The notes: generated from the letters alone by a model not told the origin. DNA of 13,832 nt from JASFJH01 sp050117725 (GCA_050117725.1 JASFME010000034.1:1-13832), one strand, 5' to 3'. Shown: positions 1 to 7,766, counted from the first letter of the stretch. A program made the numbers and translations.

Positions 1-1
1 T

Positions 2-52
2 GACTACGGCTATGACCCCGGTGCTGAAACCGATGACGAGGATGAAAAATAG
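2..52 (+). CDS. C-terminal end of an unidentified protein with an acidic tail (partial)
   Basis: An open frame enters from the left edge and stops at TAG 50-52, giving 16 visible residues, DYGYDPGAETDDEDEK. The tail is strongly acidic, as in many soluble proteins, but too short to assign a family. It ends 21 bases before the stop of the convergent zwf gene, which fits a real gene end in a compact genome. The reading frame is inferred only from this short stretch, so it could be chance. Confidence 0.4.
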   Translation, partial: DYGYDPGAETDDEDEK

Positions 53-73
53 ACCAGGGTGCCACTACACACC

Positions 74-2050
74 TCAGGCAGTCATTAATTCATCCACTGA
101 AATCGCCAGTTCATAACGCTCTTTTGCTACCTGTAGCATCGACTCTGCAAACTGCGGATGTTCACGCAAAATACGGCTAAAATCGGCCTTTTTCAGCACA
201 AGCAGATCACACAGGCTGCGGGCGCGCACTGTCGCCGTACGCGGCGTTGACAAGAGCAACCCAACCTCGCCAAAGAAGTCACCATCCTTGAGGACTTCCA
301 CTGTATTGCCAGCGGCATCGATCACATCCACCTCGCCACGGCATATAAAGTACATTTCGCCTGCCGGTTCATTGATTTCAATAATGGTATCGCCGCCCTC
401 GGCCGTATCAGGCGCCAGCGCCATAATCACAGAATTCAACAACAACGGATCGGCACCCTTGAACATGGGCAATTCTTCAAGCACATCCGGTGTAATCACC
501 TCAAACCAGCTGCGACCGTCTTTTTCGAGCAATTCATAGGCCGCTTTTGGCCCCCAGGAATTACGCGTGTAATTCGGGAAATCATGCGCCGGGGTCTTCG
601 CCCAGTAATCGAGCATTGGTTGCGCCACGCGCCACGCGGCCTCGACCAGATCGCCGCGTGAAAACAGGGTCGCATCACCACGCGAACAGGAATAAATCAT
701 GACTTCGTAGCCCGTGTAACGCGAGGCCTTGAAGTTGTCGCCATAATTAAAGGCCATATCAACCTGCTGTAATTGCAGGGTCGGACCTGGCACCTTGGCC
801 TGGAACAGTAACTCGATTGCCTGGTAGGGTTGCACGTGGAAGACCAGCCGGTTGGCTGACAAATGCCGGACCGGCGTGCCCTTGAATATGGTCTGCGGTG
901 CCCGTTTGAATTCAACGATGATCTCGGTACTGCGTTTCCACAAGGCCTTGCCGGAACGCAGGTAGATAGGCACGCCTTCCCAGCGCCAGTTATCGATTTG
1001 CAATTTTGCCGCAGCATAGGTCTCGGTGCGTGAATCATCGGCAACATCACTCTCCTGCCGGTAACCTGGCTTGTCGATTTCACCGTCATCCTTATATGAA
1101 GGACCATACTGACCACGCACAGTATTTTCTGCAACTTCCTGCTCTGAATAAACACGTACCGACTCGAGCAACTTGGCCTTTTCATTGCGGATCGCATCGG
1201 GTTCAAACGAGCCAGGTGGTTCCATGCACAGGTAGGCAAGCATCTGGAACATGTGATTCTGCATCATGTCTCGCAATACGCCGGATGAATCGTAATAACC
1301 ACCACGACCCTGAACATCTACGGCTTCGCAGACATTGAACTGGATATTGTCGATATAGTTCTTGTTCCACAGTGGCTCGAACATACCGTTGGAGAACCGG
1401 AAGGCGAGCAGGTTCTGCACGGTTTCCTTGCCGAGGTAATGATCGACACGGAAGATTTGGCTTTCGTCCCAGTACTGCAGGACATCACGGTTCAACTGCA
1501 GGGCAGAGTCGAGGTCAGTACCAAACGGCTTTTCTACAATGATGCGTTTCCAGCCATTGCCTTCCTGGAAACCCGCCTTGTACAGGTTTTCACAAATCTG
1601 GCCGAAGAAACGTGGCGCCGTCGCAAAGTAAAACATGACGTTGCCATTGGCCTGGTACTGCTCATCCAGTTCAGCGACCTTTGTCTTGAGCCGTTTGAAA
1701 TGTTCGAGATCATCAAAGCGGCCCGAGGCAAAGTTAAAACGGGAAACCAGTTCATCCCACTTGTCCTGCTCGAATTCCTTGCGGGTATGGAAGGCATGGA
1801 TGCCCTCCTCCTTGTCACTGAGGCGCTCGCGAAATGTGTTGCTGTCGATTTCCCGGGTGGCGGTGCCGAGTACGGCGAAATTATCCGGCAGCAGTCCATC
1901 ACAGGTCAGGTTGTACAACGCCGGCACTAACAGGCGCTTGGTCAAATCCCCCGAGGCGCCAAAAATCACCATGATGCAGGGTTCACCCTGCGGGTTGTCA
2001 CCCGTTTCTTGCAGACCCACCGAAATTTCCCCGGCCACGTGTTCGCTCAT
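74..2050 (-). CDS. zwf: Glucose-6-phosphate dehydrogenase fused to a C-terminal cyclic-nucleotide-binding domain
   Basis: This enzyme oxidises glucose-6-phosphate to 6-phosphogluconolactone with NAD(P)+, the first step of the oxidative pentose-phosphate and Entner-Doudoroff routes, in the cytosol. Residues 31-39 (GASGDLTKR) are the dinucleotide-binding loop, EKPFG is at 173-177, and the substrate/catalytic signature RVDHYLGKE is at 201-209. The G6PD part ends near residue 515, close to the family's usual length. The chain then continues without a break into a cNMP-binding domain at about 522-645. That domain has the phosphate-binding cassette FGE at 593-595 and PRTATV at 603-608, with the glutamate (E595) and arginine (R604) that hold the cyclic phosphate in PKA-type domains. 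No helix-turn-helix follows. The start is supported by AAGGGGA at 2058-2064, seven bases upstream. The fusion suggests allosteric control by a cyclic nucleotide, which is inference. The G6PD identity is near certain. Confidence 0.97.
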   Translation of the reverse strand: MSEHVAGEISVGLQETGDNPQGEPCIMVIFGASGDLTKRLLVPALYNLTCDGLLPDNFAVLGTATREIDSNTFRERLSDKEEGIHAFHTRKEFEQDKWDELVSRFNFASGRFDDLEHFKRLKTKVAELDEQYQANGNVMFYFATAPRFFGQICENLYKAGFQEGNGWKRIIVEKPFGTDLDSALQLNRDVLQYWDESQIFRVDHYLGKETVQNLLAFRFSNGMFEPLWNKNYIDNIQFNVCEAVDVQGRGGYYDSSGVLRDMMQNHMFQMLAYLCMEPPGSFEPDAIRNEKAKLLESVRVYSEQEVAENTVRGQYGPSYKDDGEIDKPGYRQESDVADDSRTETYAAAKLQIDNWRWEGVPIYLRSGKALWKRSTEIIVEFKRAPQTIFKGTPVRHLSANRLVFHVQPYQAIELLFQAKVPGPTLQLQQVDMAFNYGDNFKASRYTGYEVMIYSCSRGDATLFSRGDLVEAAWRVAQPMLDYWAKTPAHDFPNYTRNSWGPKAAYELLEKDGRSWFEVITPDVLEELPMFKGADPLLLNSVIMALAPDTAEGGDTIIEINEPAGEMYFICRGEVDVIDAAGNTVEVLKDGDFFGEVGLLLSTPRTATVRARSLCDLLVLKKADFSRILREHPQFAESMLQVAKERYELAISVDELMTA

Positions 2051-2057
2051 GCTGACG

Positions 2058-2064
2058 TCCCCTT
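2058..2064 (-). promoter_or_regulatory. Ribosome binding site of zwf
   Basis: AAGGGGA read on the minus strand lies seven bases before the ATG at 2050. It fixes the zwf start and so its N-terminal extension of about 25 residues before the Rossmann loop. Confidence 0.6.
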
Positions 2065-2255
2065 ATTATTGTTAACGGCATAAAGCAGGCTGTAATGCAA
2101 TGAGTGTAACGGATTTCAATCTGTGCGTCTTAATCGATGATCGCTGGCCCGGCTTGTCCTGCATTTTTCACGGGATCAGCATGCACCGCTATGAGGTGGC
2201 CGGTCCAGGATGTTAGAATACCGCCCCTTGATACACACCGGACATCCAGCTTCTC

Positions 2256-5200
2256 ATGCCGCATAGCCGCATCCGCGAAATTCCCTATAACTACACCTCG
2301 TTTTCCGACCGGGAAATTGTGATTCGTTTTCTCGGGGAAGACATGTGGCAGGTGCTGGAGACATTGCGCGGCGAACGTGTCACCGGGCGCTCGGCGCGGA
2401 TGCTGTTCGAGATCCTCGGCGATATGTGGGTGGTCACACGCAACCCGTTCATCCAGGATGACCTGCTCGAAACCCCTAAGCGCCGCCAGTCCCTGAGCCA
2501 CGCGCTGCACCATCGCCTCGACCAGGTAGTCGCGCGTGCCGGGGGTAATGAACTGGCGCTGCAGCTGGCGGAAAAAACCCGCCAGGCGATCAGTCGCTTC
2601 GAGGAGTGCCTGAATGGACAAAAGGCACTGCGCAACAAGGTGCGAAAATCACTGGCACGTGTCACCCGGCGCGACAATATCGATTTCTCCGGACTGGCGC
2701 GTGTCTCGCACGTCACCGATGCCAGTGACTGGCGCGTCGAGTACCCGCTGGTCGTGGTCAACCCGGATACCGAGCAGGAAGTGCTCGAGGTCGTCAGGGC
2801 ATGCATCGAACTCGGGCTGAGCATCATCCCGCGTGGTGGCGGTACCGGCTATACCGGTGGTGCAGTGCCGCTGACCACTGATGCCGTGGTCATCAATACC
2901 GAAAAACTCGACATGCTCGGCCAGGTCGAGCTACGTCAACTTGATGGTGTCAAAGCCAGGGTACCGACCATTCATGCCGGTGCCGGGGTGGTCACGCGCA
3001 GTGTCAGTGAACGTGCCGAACACAATGGCTACGCGTTTGCCGTCGATCCGACCTCGCAGGACGCCTCGACGATTGGCGGCAACATCGCCATGAATGCCGG
3101 CGGCAAAAAGGCCGTAGCCTGGGGCACGACCCTGGATAATCTCGCCTCCTGGCGCATGGTCACGCCGGATGCACACTGGCTCGAGGTGGAGCGGCTCGAT
3201 CACAATCTCGGCAAGATCCATGAACAACCGGTAGTGCGCTTTCGCGTGCAAAAATATGCTGCGGATGGCAAAACCCCGGTTGCCGACGCCGAAATCCTCG
3301 AGATACCCGGTGATGTATTCCGCCTGCGCGGCCTGGGCAAGGATGTCACGAACAAGACCCTGAACGGTCTGCCCGGTATCCAGAAGGAAGGCTGTGACGG
3401 CCTGATCACCTCGGCACGCTTTATCCTGCACACCATGCCCGCGCACATCCGTACTGTCTGTCTCGAATTCTTCGACCCGGATCTGCAGCGTGCCGTACCG
3501 GCCATTGTTGAAACCAAGGATTACCTCGACGGCAAGGATGGCATCATGCTGACCGGCATGGAACACCTCGATGAACGCTACGTGCGTGCCGTACGCTACA
3601 GCACGAAAACCCCGCGTGCCGACCTGCCAAAAATGGTACTGGTGATCGATGTCGCCGGTGACGATGACGACACGGTTGCCGGGGCCGCCTCCAGGATCGT
3701 GAGCATGGCCAATGCGCGCGGCGCGGAAGGCTTCGTCGCGGTCAGTCGTGAAGCGCGGCAACGCTTCTGGGCCGACCGTGCCCGCACTGCGGCGATTGCC
3801 TCACACACCAATGCTTTCAAGATCAACGAAGACGTCGTGATCCCGCTACCTCGTCTGGTCGAGTACAGCGAACAGATCGAACGCATCAATATCGAGCTGT
3901 CCACCTCGAACAAGTTGAAGATGATCAACGCGGTCCTCGACTACCTGTCCGGCGACATACCCGAACTGGATAATACCCGGTTCGAAAGTACCGAGGAAAA
4001 CACCGCGATCCTCGAGGCCAAGCGGCAGGCAGCCATCGAACACCTGCAGGCCACGCATCATCGCTGGGCGGCGATTATTGAACACATCGATGAACCGGCC
4101 CGCGAGCACCTCGCGCTGCTGGACGAGGCCCTGCACGACAGGCTGCAGGGCAACGAGACCCTGTTCCGCCTGTTACAGCGTCGCGAGTTGCGGATATCCT
4201 ATCGCAAGCTGGTTGAACAACCTCTGAAGGAAATCTACGCCGGCCACGACATGCAGGCCGTGCGCGACAGGCTCGACAAGATCCACGCCCGCTTGCGTAG
4301 CAGCCGGCTGTTTGTCGCCACACACATGCATGCCGGCGATGGCAACGTGCATACCAACATCCCGGTGCACTCTAATGATTATGAAATGCTGCACGAAGCT
4401 GACCGCGTCGTGGAACGTATTATGGCGATCGCCACCGATCTCGGCGGCGTTGTCTCCGGTGAACACGGCATCGGCCTGACCAAGTTCCAGTTCCTGGGCA
4501 AGCAGGCCATCAATGAGTTTACGCAATACAAACAACATGCCGACCCGCATCAGCGTTTCAACAGCGGCAAGCTGTTACCCGGCTCTGGCCTGCAAAATGC
4601 CTACACGCCGTCATTGCGCCTGTTGCAACAGGAAGCGCTGATCCTCGAAGCCAGTGAACTCGGCGAACTCAACAATGCCATCAAGGACTGCCTGCGTTGC
4701 GGCAAATGCAAACCGGTATGCAATACACATATTCCGCGCGCCAACCTGCTGTATTCACCGCGCAACAAGATCCTGGCAACGGGGCTGTTGATCGAAGCCT
4801 TCCTGTATGAAGAGCAGACCCGTCGCGGTCTGTCCGTGCGACACTTTGATGAAATGAACGATGTCGCCGATCATTGCACGATCTGCCACAAGTGTGAGGC
4901 GCCCTGTCCGGTCGACATCGATTTTGGCGATGTTACGGTGCAGATGCGTACCATCCTGAAATCACACAACCAGAAACGCAGCAGCCTCGGTACCCGGTTA
5001 TCGATGGCCTACCTGAATGCTACCGATCCTGCCCGGGTCAAGTTGCTTTACACGGGTGTGATCCGCACGGGTTACGCGATGCAGCGTTTTGCCAGTCGCC
5101 TGGCGAAAAAATTCCTCCCGTATCGTTTGCCGGCAAGGCCCGCCAGTACGAATGAACGCACCTCGGTTGCCGTGCAGTTTGTCCACATGCTCGACAAACC

Positions 5201-6095
5201 CTTGCCGCAACGTATACCCCGACGTACCACGCGGGCATTACTCGACATTGAAGACAACAAGACTGTGCCGATTTTGCGTAACCCGGCGAAGGTCAATGAT
5301 GACAGTGACAGCGTGTTCTATTTCCCGGGCTGCGGTTCCGAACGCCTGTTTGGCGAAATCAGCATGGCAACCCTGGCCATGCTGTATAAGAGCGGGGCGC
5401 GAACAGTCCTGCCGCCCGGTTACCTGTGTTGTGGCTACCCGCAAAGCGCCAACGGTGACAGCGACCGGGCGCGCAAGATCTCAACCGACAACCAGGTATT
5501 GTTTCACCGCATCGCCAACACGCTGAACTATCTCGACATCAAGACCGTGCTCGTATCTTGTGGCACCTGCATGGATCAACTGTTGCAGTACCAGTTCAAC
5601 AAGATCTTTCCTGGTTGCCGGCTACTCGATATTCATGAATACCTGCACGAAAAAGGCCTGACAACCAGCACAAAGGCTACGGGTACTACGTATCTGTATC
5701 ACGATCCATGTCATAGCCCGATGAAAAAACATAATCCAGTCAATGTAGCCGCCAACCTGCTCAATGCTGAGGTCATGAATTCGGATCGCTGCTGTGGCGA
5801 AGCCGGTACATTTGCCGTAAACCGCCCCGATATCGCCACCCAGGTCCGTTATCGCAAACTCGAGGAACTGAATATGGGTATCGAGCAGATGCGCGAGCAG
5901 CATGGCAGCCGACCTGAAAAAATTCTGACCAGTTGCCCGGCCTGCAAACAGGGCCTGTCACGCTACGGCGACGATACCGACCTCGAGGTTGATTACATCG
6001 TGGTTGAACTGGCACGCCAGTTAAACGGTGACGACTGGGAGAAGGATTTTATCGCGAACATCTCGCGTGGCGGCATCGAGCGTGTCTTGTTATAA
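2256..6095 (+). CDS. DUF3683 FAD-linked oxidoreductase with iron-sulfur and GlcF-like CCG domains (D-2-hydroxyacid dehydrogenase type)
   Basis: A 1279-residue single-chain flavin/iron-sulfur dehydrogenase. The order is a DUF3683-like N-terminus (about 1-130), a PCMH-type FAD-binding domain (about 150-395) with the loop PRGGGTGYTGG at 192-202, and an FAD-oxidase C-terminal domain (about 400-775). The last carries HAGDGNVHTN at 692-701 and SGEHGIG at 734-740, the metal- and substrate-binding motifs of D-lactate and D-2-hydroxyglutarate dehydrogenases. Two 4Fe-4S cysteine sets follow (C812/815/818/822 and C874/877/880/884). Then comes a GlcF-like part with two CCG motifs (1058-1060, 1179-1181), CGTC at 1102-1105 and HDPCHSP at 1149-1155. 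It probably oxidises a D-2-hydroxyacid and passes electrons through the clusters to the respiratory chain. The substrate (D-lactate, glycolate or D-2-hydroxyglutarate) cannot be read from sequence. The ATG at 2256 has no strong Shine-Dalgarno site, but the protein starts directly with what I recall as the family's N-terminal block. It is divergent from zwf across 205 bases. Confidence 0.93.
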   Translation: MPHSRIREIPYNYTSFSDREIVIRFLGEDMWQVLETLRGERVTGRSARMLFEILGDMWVVTRNPFIQDDLLETPKRRQSLSHALHHRLDQVVARAGGNELALQLAEKTRQAISRFEECLNGQKALRNKVRKSLARVTRRDNIDFSGLARVSHVTDASDWRVEYPLVVVNPDTEQEVLEVVRACIELGLSIIPRGGGTGYTGGAVPLTTDAVVINTEKLDMLGQVELRQLDGVKARVPTIHAGAGVVTRSVSERAEHNGYAFAVDPTSQDASTIGGNIAMNAGGKKAVAWGTTLDNLASWRMVTPDAHWLEVERLDHNLGKIHEQPVVRFRVQKYAADGKTPVADAEILEIPGDVFRLRGLGKDVTNKTLNGLPGIQKEGCDGLITSARFILHTMPAHIRTVCLEFFDPDLQRAVPAIVETKDYLDGKDGIMLTGMEHLDERYVRAVRYSTKTPRADLPKMVLVIDVAGDDDDTVAGAASRIVSMANARGAEGFVAVSREARQRFWADRARTAAIASHTNAFKINEDVVIPLPRLVEYSEQIERINIELSTSNKLKMINAVLDYLSGDIPELDNTRFESTEENTAILEAKRQAAIEHLQATHHRWAAIIEHIDEPAREHLALLDEALHDRLQGNETLFRLLQRRELRISYRKLVEQPLKEIYAGHDMQAVRDRLDKIHARLRSSRLFVATHMHAGDGNVHTNIPVHSNDYEMLHEADRVVERIMAIATDLGGVVSGEHGIGLTKFQFLGKQAINEFTQYKQHADPHQRFNSGKLLPGSGLQNAYTPSLRLLQQEALILEASELGELNNAIKDCLRCGKCKPVCNTHIPRANLLYSPRNKILATGLLIEAFLYEEQTRRGLSVRHFDEMNDVADHCTICHKCEAPCPVDIDFGDVTVQMRTILKSHNQKRSSLGTRLSMAYLNATDPARVKLLYTGVIRTGYAMQRFASRLAKKFLPYRLPARPASTNERTSVAVQFVHMLDKPLPQRIPRRTTRALLDIEDNKTVPILRNPAKVNDDSDSVFYFPGCGSERLFGEISMATLAMLYKSGARTVLPPGYLCCGYPQSANGDSDRARKISTDNQVLFHRIANTLNYLDIKTVLVSCGTCMDQLLQYQFNKIFPGCRLLDIHEYLHEKGLTTSTKATGTTYLYHDPCHSPMKKHNPVNVAANLLNAEVMNSDRCCGEAGTFAVNRPDIATQVRYRKLEELNMGIEQMREQHGSRPEKILTSCPACKQGLSRYGDDTDLEVDYIVVELARQLNGDDWEKDFIANISRGGIERVLL

Positions 6096-6430
6096 GCACC
6101 GGCCTGTCCGTTACTGCATGTGCTGCCGATAGCGTTTCTGATCTTTCTGCGGGAAACTTCCTCCCGATAAAGGTGCTTCACACTTCCGCCCCTGCCCCAT
6201 CACGCACCAATGCTGTGCCGGCCAGAAGTAAACTTCACCGTATAGATTATATAACACCATGTTAAATATAATTTTTTGCAACCGGGCATGATCAATGCAT
6301 CGTTAATGCCGAGCAACACTGAACAATATCATTTACTTGTCATGTGGCTGGTGTATTGTTGGCTATAATAGCATTGCCCTGTATCAGGCAATACGTCGGC
6401 ATTAACTGTGTGCAAATGGAGGATGTACTT
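6096..6430. other. AT-rich intergenic region before the DUF2934 gene
   Basis: I see no convincing gene here. A weak 5-bp stem (CGGGA/TCCCG, near 6150-6170) could help end the upstream transcript but has no T-run. From about 6237 the base composition turns strongly AT-rich, unlike the coding DNA around it, with a TATAAT hexamer at 6267-6272 and another at 6364-6369. Short repeats of ATGC occur around 6286-6310. The region most likely carries the promoter and control sites of the downstream gene. Confidence 0.5.
6337..6369 (+). promoter_or_regulatory. Candidate sigma70-like promoter of the DUF2934 gene
   Basis: A perfect -10 hexamer, TATAAT, lies at 6364-6369, about 60 bases before the ATG at 6431. 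The nearest -35-like hexamer, TTGTCA at 6337-6342, is 21 bases away, longer than the usual 16-18. The -35 assignment is therefore doubtful, and the promoter may depend on an activator or on other sequence. Confidence 0.35.
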
Positions 6431-6721
6431 ATGCCCCCGACTAGCGGTTCAAGGAAAAAGGCCAGCAAGAAAAAGACGGCCAGGAAAGTGAAATCAACCA
6501 CCAGCGCAAAAAACAAAACCAGTCCGAAAAAGAAGGCCGGCAAAAAAATATCCGGCAAACGCACGAATAAACCTGCAGCAAAAGCCATCAGTCCGGTACA
6601 GCGGCACGCCATGATCTGCGAGGCAGCCTATTACCTCGCCGAACAGCGTGGCTTCTCGGGCAACAGCGATATGGATGACTGGCTGGCGGCCGAGGCCCTG
6701 ATCGACAGCCAACTGGGATAA
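6431..6721 (+). CDS. Lysine-rich DUF2934-domain protein
   Basis: A 96-residue protein in two parts. Residues 1-55 are rich in Lys, Ala, Ser and Thr with runs such as KKASKKKTARK, like the tails of histone H1-like bacterial proteins. Residues 58-95 form a DUF2934-type helix pair with ICEAAYYLAEQRGF at 62-75 and DDWLAAEALI at 82-91. DUF2934 has no established biochemical function. The basic tail suggests binding to nucleic acid or another polyanion, which is inference. The start is chosen from GGAGG at 6418-6422, eight bases before the ATG. The frame stays open further upstream, to an ATG at 6344, but that would place the start before the TATAAT box. Confidence 0.8.
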   Translation: MPPTSGSRKKASKKKTARKVKSTTSAKNKTSPKKKAGKKISGKRTNKPAAKAISPVQRHAMICEAAYYLAEQRGFSGNSDMDDWLAAEALIDSQLG

Positions 6722-6768
6722 ACCCATACACCTGTAAATTATGCGGTTAATACCCCAGCTCTTTACTC

Positions 6769-6797
6769 AGGTATTGAAATAATATTTATTAATACCT
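6769..6797. repeat. Inverted repeat overlapping a promoter (candidate operator)
   Basis: AGGTATT at 6769-6775 and its exact reverse complement AATACCT at 6791-6797 are separated by 15 AT-rich bases. The arms lie on the -35 element and the edge of the -10 element of the promoter just described for the next gene, so a bound dimer would cover the polymerase site. No regulator gene is visible nearby. Confidence 0.45.
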
Positions 6798-6802
6798 ATA
6801 TT
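6774..6802 (+). promoter_or_regulatory. Sigma70-like promoter of the 149-residue protein
   Basis: TTGAAA (6774-6779), a 17-base spacer, and TATATT (6797-6802) each match the consensus in five of six positions. Transcription would begin near 6809, giving a leader of about 58 bases before the ATG at 6867. This also argues against an earlier in-frame start at 6804. Confidence 0.65.
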
Positions 6803-6851
6803 AGTGTTTAGTTACATGCTAATAGTTGGTGTTTATTCAATCAATCCTGAC

Positions 6852-6858
6852 AGGAGGT
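6852..6858 (+). promoter_or_regulatory. Strong Shine-Dalgarno site
   Basis: AGGAGGT, a near-perfect anti-16S match, sits eight bases before the ATG at 6867 and decides that start. It suggests efficient translation. Confidence 0.8.
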
Positions 6859-6866
6859 GCAGCACT

Positions 6867-7316
6867 ATGGCTAGTCTGATTAATGGTTTTCCGCATGACG
6901 GTATCGTCACCATCAACCGCGTGATTCTGAAACCGGAATACACTATCGACGACCTGCAGGAACGCGTTGCCGTGCTGTGTGAAAACGTCAAAACCTACCA
7001 CTCGGATACCGGCTTTGTTGGTGGATTTGTCTGCCTCAACAGTGGCCAGATTTCTAACGAAGGCAGCACTATCGGCCAGGCCGTGGAAAGCGGCCTGAAA
7101 GAAAAGGAAGCCCTGATCATCACCTTCTGGAAAACCTTCGCTGACCACGAGGCCTCACACAAGAGCGAAACCTTCCAGCCGCTGTTCCAGGAGGTCCTTG
7201 AACTGTGCGAAAACGGCAACGAGGAAATCGCCTACGACATGCTCTGGTCCGGCGCCGCCTATAACGCCGAGGAGGCCAGGGCCGCGCAGCAAGCCAAGGC
7301 TATGTATGCCAGCTAA
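6867..7316 (+). CDS. Conserved-looking protein of unknown function, possible ABM-like alpha/beta fold
   Basis: A 149-residue soluble protein with no signal peptide or membrane segment. I do not recognise the family. Strand-like (13-20), helical (27-45), strand-like (50-57, 82-88), helical (90-117) and strand-like (121-127) stretches suggest a ferredoxin-like alpha/beta fold. The segment FWKTFADHEASHKSETFQPL (88-107) recalls the 'W.s.eA...H..s..f' block of antibiotic-biosynthesis-monooxygenase (ABM) domains. The last 20 residues are Ala-rich and probably helical (NAEEARAAQQAKAMY). It has its own promoter, a near-ideal ribosome site and a strong terminator, so it is a single-gene unit that is probably well expressed. 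The ABM suggestion rests on pattern only. Confidence 0.8.
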   Translation: MASLINGFPHDGIVTINRVILKPEYTIDDLQERVAVLCENVKTYHSDTGFVGGFVCLNSGQISNEGSTIGQAVESGLKEKEALIITFWKTFADHEASHKSETFQPLFQEVLELCENGNEEIAYDMLWSGAAYNAEEARAAQQAKAMYAS

Positions 7317-7331
7317 CCGCTGCCGCTAACA

Positions 7332-7370
7332 CGCAAAAACGGGGTACTCAGGGTACCCCGTTATTTTGCG
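7332..7370 (+). terminator. Rho-independent terminator
   Basis: A perfect 10-bp stem AACGGGGTAC / GTACCCCGTT (7338-7347 and 7353-7362) with a 5-base loop is followed by ATTTT. The stem can be extended with a bulge by CGCAAAA / TTTTGCG. It begins about 20 bases after the stop of the 149-residue protein. The A-run before the stem would let it act on the other strand too. Confidence 0.85.
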
Positions 7371-7392
7371 GCCGGGTTGTTTTGCCCGGCCG
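7369..7392. repeat. Second GC-rich hairpin directly after the terminator
   Basis: CGGCCGGG at 7369-7376 and CCCGGCCG at 7385-7392 form a perfect 8-bp stem around the loop TTGTTTTG. It abuts the terminator and shares its last two bases. There is no T-run after it, so it may be a transcript-protecting structure or part of the leader of the next gene. Confidence 0.5.
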
Positions 7393-7437
7393 ATTGCCTA
7401 CAATGCATCCTCACATCAAACAGGGTATTTGTTGATC

Positions 7438-7764
7438 ATGAGCATGCAACGTCCCGGCCCGGTTATCGCCATTTGTATTGTCTGGGCCGCCTTTACCGGT
7501 TTTCGCTTTTTTAATTTCCTGAACGCCGACATGTCGCTACTGCCACAGTGGTTCCCGGTGTATTACACGCTCATGACAACAGTCGCCGTGATCGGCATCG
7601 CCGGCCTGTGGAGCATGCGTAAATGGGGGATCCTCGTGTTTGCCGCCGCGGTTGCGTTCGAGCAGGTAATCATCGTCAGTCAGCAGCAATGGCATATCAT
7701 CAGCCTGTTACTGCCGATGATGGTACTCATGGTTGCCGCTGCACATATCCACGACATGCGCTGA
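7438..7764 (+). CDS. Small membrane protein with four predicted helices, unknown function
   Basis: A 108-residue hydrophobic protein with likely transmembrane segments at about 8-27, 37-58, 62-81 and 86-103, short loops, and a basic loop (MRKW, 59-62). I do not recognise a family and no catalytic motif is evident. The ATG at 7438 is preceded by AGGG at 7422-7425, about 12 bases away, so the ribosome site is only fair. A second ATG at 7444 is possible. Earlier in-frame starts fall inside the upstream terminator and were rejected. It converges with hinT, with 12 bases between the two stops. Confidence 0.7.
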   Translation: MSMQRPGPVIAICIVWAAFTGFRFFNFLNADMSLLPQWFPVYYTLMTTVAVIGIAGLWSMRKWGILVFAAAVAFEQVIIVSQQQWHIISLLLPMMVLMVAAAHIHDMR

Positions 7765-7766
7765 CA

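Noticed and set aside
697..1239. 180-codon minus-strand open frame in a second reading frame of zwf
   Set aside because: Its translation is Arg/Ser/Cys/Pro-rich, typical of an out-of-frame reading, while the zwf frame keeps G6PD motifs throughout.
2083..2110. Possible HexR-like site (TGTAAT...TGTAAC) between zwf and the dehydrogenase
   Set aside because: Only one half resembles the TGTAnT-type half-site and the second half is in the wrong orientation, so it does not form the expected palindrome.
2051..2140. Sigma70 promoter for zwf
   Set aside because: TTGAAA on the minus strand has no acceptable -10 at 16-18 bases, and the AATAAT near the ribosome site has no -35, so no promoter could be called.
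2931..3761. Long minus-strand open frame (276 codons) inside the flavin dehydrogenase gene
   Set aside because: It lies entirely antisense to a gene with firm family motifs, has no recognisable motif or ribosome site, and is explained by the GC-rich codon pattern of the true frame.
6804..6866. Earlier start for the 149-residue protein
   Set aside because: It would start at the predicted transcription start with no ribosome site, whereas AGGAGGT precedes 6867 at ideal spacing.
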